Shown here: piece by piece, positions 12,555 through 18,995 of the stretch
Numbering within the stretch: the stretch's first letter is position 1
Layout: each line of letters opens with the position of its first letter
Assembly (NCBI GenBank): GCA_017543025.1
Contig: JAFYGX010000208.1
Span: 1 to 22,548, forward strand
Origin: Solobacterium sp.
GTDB taxonomy: Bacteria; Bacillota_I; Bacilli_A; Erysipelotrichales; Erysipelotrichaceae
DNA: 22,548 nt
Direction of reading: 5' to 3'
Translations under genes and position numbers: made by a program
Notes under the pieces: model-generated
Told to the model about the DNA's origin: nothing
Database searches by the model: none
Seen by the model: the letters and a program-made list of their open reading frames with translations, nothing else

Positions 12555-13336
12555 ACCGCAGGAAGTATTTTTTCTTTGATATCGACGCGACACTGACGGA
12601 TGAAGCGACGCACCGGATTGTTCCGAGTGCGGAATGGACACTCCATGAACTGGAGAGAAACGGTCATTTCGTTTCGATCGCAACTGGCCGGGCGCATTAT
12701 AAGACCGTGTCTTTTACCGATCCGATCGGAATCCGCAATCTCGTATGCTGCGGGGGAGCGTGTATCGTGAAAGACGGTGTGATTCTGGAAAATCGTCCGC
12801 TGCCGAAGAAGACTGCCCATGAACTGATCCGCCATGCCGAGGAGGGCGGATTCGGATATGTTCTGATGCTGGATGACAGTGATCGGGTCTATATGAAGGA
12901 TACCCGTTTTCTGGAGCAGGCAGGACGCAGAACAGAACTCACTTCCTATATTCTGAATCCGGATCTGGATCCGTTTTCACTCGATGGGATTTTCAAAGTG
13001 TATATTGCGATGGAACGGGGTGAGGAGAAGAACCATTCGTGGGTGAATCAGTATGGTCATATCCGGATGGGACGATATCTGAATTATCAGTATGATGCCA
13101 AGAAAGACGGCATCATCCGGATGATGAATCTGATCGGCGGCCCGCTGGAAGATGTGGTCGTCTTTGGTGATGCGGTGAATGATCTTGTGATGTTCGATCC
13201 GATGTGGACCTGTATCGCCATGGGCAACGGCATGCAGGAACTGAAAGAAAAGGCGGATTATGTAACGGATGCCAATACGGCAGACGGTATCATGAATGCC
13301 TGTCTGCACTTCGGGTGGATCAGCCGGAGAATGTGA
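12551..13336 (+). CDS. HAD superfamily (Cof-type, IIB) phosphatase
   Basis: This 261-residue soluble hydrolase has all four HAD motifs: DIDAT (Asp10, Asp12), SIATGR (Thr45), a Lys in DAKKDG (184-185), and GDAVND (Asp207, Asp211). A cap domain of about 95 residues between motifs II and III is typical of the Cof/IIB group, whose members remove phosphate from sugar phosphates, nucleotides or cofactors. The substrate is not evident. The ATG at 12551 overlaps the ComB stop (ATGA); GGAGG is about 10 bases upstream. It is the last gene of the pdp operon. No clear terminator is seen before the rplS promoter. Confidence 0.9.
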   Translation: MNRRKYFFFDIDATLTDEATHRIVPSAEWTLHELERNGHFVSIATGRAHYKTVSFTDPIGIRNLVCCGGACIVKDGVILENRPLPKKTAHELIRHAEEGGFGYVLMLDDSDRVYMKDTRFLEQAGRRTELTSYILNPDLDPFSLDGIFKVYIAMERGEEKNHSWVNQYGHIRMGRYLNYQYDAKKDGIIRMMNLIGGPLEDVVVFGDAVNDLVMFDPMWTCIAMGNGMQELKEKADYVTDANTADGIMNACLHFGWISRRM

Positions 13337-13354
13337 ACGGCTGTGATTTTGCGG

Positions 13355-13383
13355 TTGCCAGTCTCAGAAGCCTGTGATATATT
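13355..13383 (+). promoter_or_regulatory. Promoter of rplS
   Basis: TTGCCA (13355-13360) and an extended -10, TG-A-TATATT (hexamer 13378-13383), are separated by 17 bases. Transcription would start near 13390. Confidence 0.8.
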
Positions 13384-13389
13384 AGTTAA

Positions 13390-13474
13390 CGCGCGTCAGC
13401 GCATCACTGCTCCGCTGGCATTTTTACAGGCTATGAGCGGATGATTATCTGAACGATGTAAGGAGAAGGAAAAA
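13390..13474 (+). ncRNA. Candidate ribosomal protein L19 leader
   Basis: The 85-base leader contains the stem GTCAGCG/CGCTGGC (13395-13401, 13413-13419; one G-U pair) followed by ATTTTT. TCCGCT (13411-13416) can instead pair with AGCGGA (13436-13441). Such mutually exclusive pairings suit autoregulation by L19, and a Rfam L19 leader is known in Bacillota. I have not aligned it. Confidence 0.5.
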
Positions 13475-13825
13475 ATGAGACTCGATTTAGTAGACAAGAT
13501 CACAAAGAATCAGATCCGCGATGATGTTCCCGAATTCAAACCGGGCGACACACTGAAGGTATTCGTACGTATTCGTGAAGGTGAAAAATCACGTATTCAG
13601 ATGTTCGAAGGCGTATGCGTTTCCAGAAAGAACGGCGGCATCGGTGAGACATTTACGGTTCGTAAGATTTCCGGCGGTATCGGCGTACAGCGTACATTCC
13701 CGGTAAACAGCCCGATTATTGATCACATTGAAGTTGCCCGTCATGGTAAGGTAAGACGTGCGAAGCTGACATACCTCAAGGGTCTGTCTGCGAAGAATGC
13801 ACGAATCAAGGAAGATCGCCGCTGA
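13475..13825 (+). CDS. rplS: 50S ribosomal protein L19
   Basis: This 116-residue basic protein is L19, which sits at the 30S-50S interface of the ribosome. It shows the family core [16 protein letters not shown], the [16 protein letters not shown] stretch and [13 protein letters not shown]. The length is typical. AGGAG at 13461-13465 is a strong ribosome site 9 bases before the ATG. It is a single-gene unit here with its own promoter, leader and terminator; the usual neighbours trmD and rimM are absent. Confidence 0.97.
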   Translation: MRLDLVDKITKNQIRDDVPEFKPGDTLKVFVRIREGEKSRIQMFEGVCVSRKNGGIGETFTVRKISGGIGVQRTFPVNSPIIDHIEVARHGKVRRAKLTYLKGLSAKNARIKEDRR

Positions 13826-13852
13826 GGCAATCCGGCTTGCGAGTCACACAAA

Positions 13853-13884
13853 GGCTTCTGCTGCATGCAGAAGTCTTTTTTTTT
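13853..13884 (+). terminator. Intrinsic terminator of rplS
   Basis: The 9-bp stem GGCTTCTGC (13853-13861) / GCAGAAGTC (13867-13875) is followed by a run of nine T. Confidence 0.92.
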
Positions 13885-13946
13885 GTTTTTCAGCGATCGA
13901 TCCATCTGCAGCGAAAACATTTCAGTTCACACAGAAAAACCACAAA

Positions 13947-13965
13947 TGTTTAGAAAAAATAAACA
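13947..13965. promoter_or_regulatory. Operator-like dyad 1, upstream of the XRE-pot promoter
   Basis: TGTTTA (13947-13952) and TAAACA (13960-13965) form an inverted repeat with a 7-base centre, 18 bases upstream of the proposed -35. The same half-sites and spacing recur at 14040-14058. Confidence 0.6.
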
Positions 13966-13982
13966 AATAGTTTAATTAGATA

Positions 13983-14010
13983 TTGCATTCAAATCCGGTT
14001 CGGGTATAAT
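13983..14010 (+). promoter_or_regulatory. Promoter of the XRE-potABCD operon
   Basis: A perfect TATAAT at 14005-14010 is preceded, 16 bases upstream, by a weak -35 TTGCAT (13983-13988). Start is expected near 14017, giving a leader of about 57 bases. Confidence 0.65.
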
Positions 14011-14039
14011 TGTCTTTGGTTTTGTGATTACATATTGAA

Positions 14040-14058
14040 TGTTTAGCATCACTAAACA
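14040..14058. promoter_or_regulatory. Operator-like dyad 2, in the XRE-pot leader
   Basis: TGTTTAG (14040-14046) and CTAAACA (14052-14058) form a 7-bp inverted repeat. It keeps the TGTTTA-N7-TAAACA layout of dyad 1 and lies between the transcription start and the ribosome site. Confidence 0.65.
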
Positions 14059-14073
14059 GACGAAAGGAGAAGA

Positions 14074-14613
14074 ATGGATATCGGAAAACGGATACGCCAG
14101 CTTCGGATTCAGAATGATCTGACGCTGGAAGAGCTTGCGTCGCGGACAGAACTTACCAAAGGGTTTCTTTCTCAGCTTGAACGGAATCTGTCAAGTCCTT
14201 CCATTCAGACTCTGGAAGACATCACGGAAGCGCTTGGCACGACAATGGCAAAGTTCTTTGCGGATGATACCGCAGAGCAGATTGTCTTTACGCCTGAGGA
14301 TGCATTTGTCGATGAGCGGGAAACCTGCACGGTGCACTGGATCGTTCCGAACTCGCAGAAAAATGAGATGGAGCCGATTCTGGTGGAGCTTCCGCCCGGC
14401 GGGAAAAGCGATGTGATCGATCCGCATCACGGAGAGGAATTCGGCTATGTGCTGAATGGCCGGATTACATTAATGCGGGATGGAAACAAAAAAGGATATG
14501 TCGTAAAAAAAGGCGAAAACTTCTATATTTCCGGCAGAGAAGCACACTGGCTGGAAAACAATGGCGGCCATGCGGCGGCAGTGCTCTGGATCAGCACTCC
14601 GCCGATGTTCTGA
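14074..14613 (+). CDS. XRE-family HTH regulator with C-terminal cupin domain
   Basis: This 179-residue regulator has an XRE helix-turn-helix at about 4-58 (LTLEELASRTELTKGFLSQL) and a cupin_2 domain at about 100-178, with HHGEEFGYVLNGR and the later GENFYISGREAHWLENN. The architecture matches PuuR-like repressors and the regulators that commonly precede potABCD in Bacillota; the cupin probably senses a polyamine or a related ligand. AAGGAGA lies 6 bases before the ATG. It is followed by potA after 21 bases, in one operon. The two dyads around its promoter are natural candidates for its own binding sites, which would make the cassette autoregulated (inference). Confidence 0.9.
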   Translation: MDIGKRIRQLRIQNDLTLEELASRTELTKGFLSQLERNLSSPSIQTLEDITEALGTTMAKFFADDTAEQIVFTPEDAFVDERETCTVHWIVPNSQKNEMEPILVELPPGGKSDVIDPHHGEEFGYVLNGRITLMRDGNKKGYVVKKGENFYISGREAHWLENNGGHAAAVLWISTPPMF

Positions 14614-14634
14614 TAGCACAAGGGGGATTATGTT

Positions 14635-16203
14635 ATGGCTAAGAAACTGATTCAGGTTCAGAATGTTGTGAAAACATTCGGCAAGCAGGTTGTTCTCAAA
14701 GGGATTTCACTCGATATCATGGAGAATGAATTTGTCACGCTGCTCGGACCTTCCGGCTGCGGTAAAACAACACTTCTCCGGATTATCGCCGGCTTCCTGG
14801 AGCCGAGTGAAGGAAAGGTCATCATGGATGGGGAAGATATCGCGAATGTACCGGCGTACAAGCGCGACGTCAACACGGTGTTTCAGCATTATGCGCTGTT
14901 TCCGCATCTGAATGTATATGACAATATCGCATTTGGTCTGAATATTAAAAAGATGCCGAAAGACATCATCAATCAGAAGGTCATGCGTATGATCTCTCTG
15001 GTTGGTCTGGAAGGATTTGAAAAACGCGATGTTACGAAGATGTCCGGCGGACAGCAGCAGCGTGTTGCGATCGCCCGTGCGCTTGTCAATGAACCCCGCG
15101 TGCTTCTTCTGGACGAATCGCTTTCCGCACTTGACAAGAATCTGCGGAAAGAAATGCAGCTGGAGCTGAAAGAGATTCAGAGAGAAGTCGGTATTACCTT
15201 CATTTTCGTTACTCACGATCAGGAAGAAGCGCTCACTATGTCAGACAAGATCGTCGTAATGAAAGACGGTGAAATCGAACAGATCGGCACGCCGCTTCAG
15301 ATCTACAACGAGCCGATCAATGAGTACTGTGCCCGCTTTATCGGTGATTCCAATATCATTGACGGCGTTATGAAGCGGGATCGTCTTGTTAGCTTTGACG
15401 ATGCGGATTATGAGTGCGTGGACTATGGATTTGAGAAGGACGAGAAGGTCGACATCATGATCCGTCCGGAAGACATTCATATTACAGAACGCAACCGCGG
15501 TCTGCTGAACGGTGAGGTGAAATCGGTTCTGTTCAAGGGCGTGCATTATGAAGTGGTGGCGGAAACCAGTTCCGGTACTTCCAAGACAGTTATCATGCAT
15601 GTGACGGATGAGAAAGTCATTGTAAATGAAGCAGCGAAGGAAAAAATCAGCGCAACTTCATTCTATATGGACATCGATGACGTAAATGAACTGAGCGACG
15701 GAGAGATCATTGCCCGGGCAAATGCGCAGGCATGGAATTTTGACGAGCAGGACGTCTCGATCTCACGCATCAGCCATGAAGTGAAGGCGGAACCGGGAAG
15801 CTATCCGTGCAAGTTCAGCACGGATGCAGGAACCGAGATCACGATTTCGATTAATGTCGTACGTCCCAAGGCGGTCGAAGACGCCACCAATGAAGAGAGC
15901 ATTCAGGCGTTCGACTTCTATACCACCGCAACGGATATCCGTGAATCGGTCGCGCTCGATACTGATCTGATCCGCTGGGCCGATGCCTATGCATGGAATA
16001 TGGAAGACAATTCCAGAGTTGAGATCTGGGATGTGAAATATGATTTCGATGATGAGACGATCACAGAAGGCGACTATCCGGTAACCTTCTCGACGCAGGG
16101 CCGTGAGCTCAAGATCGAGACCACGACAAAGATCGAAGAAGGGCAGCGGATCGGTCTTCGCTGGAACCCGGATGACATTCATGTCATGCGGAAGATGGGG
16201 TAA
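14635..16203 (+). CDS. potA: Spermidine/putrescine ABC importer ATPase with an inserted Ig-like tandem repeat
   Basis: This 522-residue ATPase powers polyamine import with PotB, PotC and PotD. Residues 1-235 are a complete ABC domain: Walker [10 protein letters not shown] (38-46), signature MSGGQQQR (136-143), Walker B VLLLDE (156-161) and the H-loop His194. A TOBE-like domain begins at about 240 (MIRPEDIHI near 275). The sequence then runs through two similar blocks of about 70-75 residues (about 339-409 and 424-499) before finishing with [12 protein letters not shown], the usual last TOBE strand. Usual PotA is about 350-385 residues, so about 150-170 residues are inserted in TOBE. The blocks share A(N/D)AxAWN and a GxYPxxFST pattern like bacterial Ig-like domains. 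AGGGGG lies 8-9 bases before the ATG. Confidence 0.93.
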   Translation: MAKKLIQVQNVVKTFGKQVVLKGISLDIMENEFVTLLGPSGCGKTTLLRIIAGFLEPSEGKVIMDGEDIANVPAYKRDVNTVFQHYALFPHLNVYDNIAFGLNIKKMPKDIINQKVMRMISLVGLEGFEKRDVTKMSGGQQQRVAIARALVNEPRVLLLDESLSALDKNLRKEMQLELKEIQREVGITFIFVTHDQEEALTMSDKIVVMKDGEIEQIGTPLQIYNEPINEYCARFIGDSNIIDGVMKRDRLVSFDDADYECVDYGFEKDEKVDIMIRPEDIHITERNRGLLNGEVKSVLFKGVHYEVVAETSSGTSKTVIMHVTDEKVIVNEAAKEKISATSFYMDIDDVNELSDGEIIARANAQAWNFDEQDVSISRISHEVKAEPGSYPCKFSTDAGTEITISINVVRPKAVEDATNEESIQAFDFYTTATDIRESVALDTDLIRWADAYAWNMEDNSRVEIWDVKYDFDDETITEGDYPVTFSTQGRELKIETTTKIEEGQRIGLRWNPDDIHVMRKMG

Positions 16204-16209
16204 GCAGAG

Positions 16210-16998
16210 ATGAAAGCTTTTTCCAAAATGGTATACCCGTATGTCGTATGGGCATCCATCATGATCGTTCTGCCGATGATCATGATTGTGCTGTACGCAT
16301 TCACGGTGCAGGGGAATTCTGTCCTGACATTCCAGTTCACACTGGATAATTTTGCCCGCTTCTTCTCAGACGAAGTGCTGCCGGCAGTTCTGTGGCGGTC
16401 TCTGAAGATGGCGTTTATCACAACAATCGTCTGCATTCTGATCGGTTATCCGACGGCATATGTGATGTCGAAGAATGCACCGAACAAACAGGCGCTGATG
16501 GTTCTGCTGATCACATTGCCGATGTGGATCAACATGCTGGTAAGAACATATGCATGGCGCGGCATTCTGAGCCACGCTCATCTCGACGGGGAGATCAAGG
16601 TGTATATCGGTATGGTGTATAACTTCCTGCCGTTTATGATTCTGCAGATCTATACTGCACTTTCCAAGATCGATCCGGCGCTGATCACTGCTGCCAACGA
16701 CCTTGGGGCGGACAATCTTCAGACCTTCCGCAGAGTAATCTTCCCGCTGTCGCTTTCCGGAATCGTATCCGGCATCACGCTTGTATTCCTGCCGGCAGTA
16801 TCGTCCTTCTTCATTCCGAAGTTCCTCGGCGGCGGACGCTACGTGCTGATCGGAAACCTGATCGAAGATTATTTCATCTCAACCGGTGACTGGAATTTTG
16901 GTTCTGCAATCAGTCTGATCATGGCAGTCATTATTCTGATATCCATGTATATTACGCGTAAACTTGACCGGCAGCCTGCCGAAGAGGAGGATAACTGA
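16210..16998 (+). CDS. potB: Spermidine/putrescine ABC importer permease PotB
   Basis: This 262-residue inner-membrane permease has six predicted helices. The cytoplasmic EAA loop reads ANDLGADNLQTFRRVIFPLS, the contact site for PotA, followed by GIVSG. The length is normal. It begins 6 bases after potA and its stop overlaps the potC start by 1 base. Assignment to PotB rather than PotC follows gene order and the N-terminus. Confidence 0.93.
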   Translation: MKAFSKMVYPYVVWASIMIVLPMIMIVLYAFTVQGNSVLTFQFTLDNFARFFSDEVLPAVLWRSLKMAFITTIVCILIGYPTAYVMSKNAPNKQALMVLLITLPMWINMLVRTYAWRGILSHAHLDGEIKVYIGMVYNFLPFMILQIYTALSKIDPALITAANDLGADNLQTFRRVIFPLSLSGIVSGITLVFLPAVSSFFIPKFLGGGRYVLIGNLIEDYFISTGDWNFGSAISLIMAVIILISMYITRKLDRQPAEEEDN

Positions 16999-17822
16999 TG
17001 GAAAAGAAAACCGGACTGTTCCAGAAAATCTGGTTCTGGCTCATCATTGCGTTCTTCTATCTGCCGATTATCTATGTTGTGATCTTCAGCTTCAACAAAT
17101 CCAAATCACTGACGAACTTCACCGGCTTCTCGCTTCGCTGGTATCAGCGGATGTTCGAAAGCCGGCCGGTGCTGGAAGCGATCGGCTATACCGTTGCGTG
17201 TGCGGTGATTGCGACTGCCGTTTCAACCGTTGCGGGAACCATTACGGCGATCGGTCTTTCCAAGTGCCGCAAGGTGCTTCGCGAAGCGATCAATCAGATA
17301 AACAACCTTCCGATGCTGAACCCGGATATCGTTACGGCGATCGGCTTCATGCTGTTCTTTACATCCCTGCGGATCAGGACCAGCTTCTGGACAATGGTGC
17401 TTGCGCATATTGCCTTCTGCATTCCGTATGTGATTCTGTCCGTAATGCCGAAGCTTCGCAGCCTGGATCCCAACATGCCGGAAGCGGCGATGGATCTTGG
17501 CTGCACGCCGATGCAGGCACTCTGGAAAGTGATCGTTCCCCAGATCAGACCGGGCATCATTTCCGGTGCGCTGGTTGCGTTCTCCATGTCCTTTGACGAC
17601 TTCGTAATTTCACTGTTTACCACAGGTCCCGGCGTGACAAATATCTCGATCTATGTTTACGGAAATGTCAAGCGCGTGAATCCGACGATCAATGCGCTCT
17701 CCGCAATCCTGGTATTTGTGATTACCACAGTGCTCATCATTATCAATGTGATTCCGATGATCCGGGAAAGAAAGGAGACAAAAAATGTTACAGCTGCGCA
17801 GATTGAAAAAACCATTCGCTAG
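16998..17822 (+). CDS. potC: Spermidine/putrescine ABC importer permease PotC
   Basis: This 274-residue permease has six helices and the EAA loop PEAAMDLGCTPMQALWKVIV followed by RPGIISG. It pairs with PotB in the membrane channel. AGGAGG within the end of potB serves as ribosome site. Its last 38 bases overlap the start of potD in another frame; the C-terminal tail there is hydrophilic and poorly constrained, so the overlap is credible. Confidence 0.93.
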   Translation: MEKKTGLFQKIWFWLIIAFFYLPIIYVVIFSFNKSKSLTNFTGFSLRWYQRMFESRPVLEAIGYTVACAVIATAVSTVAGTITAIGLSKCRKVLREAINQINNLPMLNPDIVTAIGFMLFFTSLRIRTSFWTMVLAHIAFCIPYVILSVMPKLRSLDPNMPEAAMDLGCTPMQALWKVIVPQIRPGIISGALVAFSMSFDDFVISLFTTGPGVTNISIYVYGNVKRVNPTINALSAILVFVITTVLIIINVIPMIRERKETKNVTAAQIEKTIR

Positions 17823-18900
17823 TATTCTGACACTCGGGCTGCTCGCGGGATGCTCTTCTTCCGCGCTGCCGGAAGATGCGGAGATCATTGATTCCATGGA
17901 AGAATACGGCTGCAATACCATCAACGTGTACAACGCGGGAGAATATATCGCGGATGAAACCGTTCCGATGTTTGAGGAGCTGTATACCGCCCATGTCAAT
18001 TATGTGACGTTTGACTCCAATGAGATGCTTTATACAAGACTTCTCGGCGGCAGTCAGTACGATGTTCTGGTGCCGAGCGACTACATGATCGAACGTCTGA
18101 TCAATGAGGACATGCTGCAGCCGCTGGATAAAAACGTACTTACGAATCTCATTAATATTGACCCGAACGTATTTGAGATGCAGAAGATCTTTGACCCGGA
18201 TTTGAAATATGCGGTTCCGTATTTCTACGGCACAGTCGGACTGGTATACAACAACCAGGTGATTTCCGAAGAGGAAATCAGAAAGAAGGGCTGGAATATC
18301 CTGCATGATGAGAAGTACAGAGGCAGAGTCATGGCGTATGACAGCCAGCGCGACATGTTCATGATCGCATTCAAAGCACTTGGCTATTCGATGAATACGG
18401 ATAATCCCGAAGAAATCAAGGAAGCGTATGAATGGCTGCTCGAGATGAATGAGAAGGTCGATCCCGCTTATATCACGGATGAAGTGATCGATGCCATGGT
18501 GAATAATGAAGCGGATATCGCCATCATGTATTCCGGTGATGCGGCATATGTCATTTCAGAGAACTATGATATGTCCTACATCGAACCGGATGAGGGAACC
18601 AATAAGTGGCTTGATGCGATGGTTATTCCGGCCAACAGCGCATGCCCGGCACTTGCAAATCAGTTCATCAACTTCATGGCGGACAACGATGTCGCGATGG
18701 GGAACAGCGAGTTTGTCGGCTATACAAGTCCGAATACGGAAGTGCGCGATTATCTTTCCGGCGAGGAAGGAGATTACTTTGAAAACAGCGCCTATCTTCC
18801 GCGCAGCGGATATGAAAAGGACGAACTGTTCCGATTTAATTTAAAACTGACGAAACAGCTGAATGAGCTTTATACAAAAGTGAAAATGAGCGTCAGCTGA
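17785..18900 (+). CDS. potD: Spermidine/putrescine-binding lipoprotein PotD
   Basis: This 371-residue extracytoplasmic binding protein delivers polyamine to PotBC. It has a short lipoprotein signal with basic RRLKK, a hydrophobic core and the lipobox LLAGC (Cys23). The mature part resembles type II-fold polyamine-binding proteins, with NTINVYNAGEYI at the start, then YDVLVPSDYMIERL, and KYAVPYFYGTVGLVYN in the first lobe. AAGGAGA lies 7 bases before the ATG at 17785, which is inside potC. It is the last gene of the cassette and is followed by a terminator. Confidence 0.93.
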   Translation: MLQLRRLKKPFASILTLGLLAGCSSSALPEDAEIIDSMEEYGCNTINVYNAGEYIADETVPMFEELYTAHVNYVTFDSNEMLYTRLLGGSQYDVLVPSDYMIERLINEDMLQPLDKNVLTNLINIDPNVFEMQKIFDPDLKYAVPYFYGTVGLVYNNQVISEEEIRKKGWNILHDEKYRGRVMAYDSQRDMFMIAFKALGYSMNTDNPEEIKEAYEWLLEMNEKVDPAYITDEVIDAMVNNEADIAIMYSGDAAYVISENYDMSYIEPDEGTNKWLDAMVIPANSACPALANQFINFMADNDVAMGNSEFVGYTSPNTEVRDYLSGEEGDYFENSAYLPRSGYEKDELFRFNLKLTKQLNELYTKVKMSVS

Positions 18901-18906
18901 GAGCAG

Positions 18907-18937
18907 ACGGGGTGTGTGCAGGCATGCCCCGTTTTGT
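18907..18937 (+). terminator. Intrinsic terminator of the pot operon
   Basis: ACGGGG (18907-18912) pairs with CCCCGT (18927-18932), with weak inner pairing, and is followed by a T-rich stretch broken by one G. Confidence 0.75.
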
Positions 18938-18944
18938 TTAACGG

Positions 18945-18959
18945 AACAGATGATCTGTT
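18945..18959. promoter_or_regulatory. Palindrome abutting the GH9 promoter
   Basis: AACAGAT-G-ATCTGTT is a perfect 7-bp dyad with a single central base, ending one base before the -10 TATAAT at 18961. Its place between the usual -35 and -10 suits an operator. Confidence 0.5.
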
Positions 18960-18960
18960 A

Positions 18961-18966
18961 TATAAT
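18961..18966 (+). promoter_or_regulatory. -10 element of the GH9 gene
   Basis: A perfect TATAAT. The only -35 candidate, TTTAAC at 18937-18942, is weak (18-base spacer). Start is expected near 18973, about 23 bases before the ATG at 18996. Confidence 0.6.
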
Positions 18967-18995
18967 CGGTCTGTATTATTATGAGAAGGAAACAG

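Noticed and set aside
16964..17596. Second plus-strand frame overlapping potC
   Set aside because: It is an out-of-frame reading of potC, which has full permease motifs and a good ribosome site.
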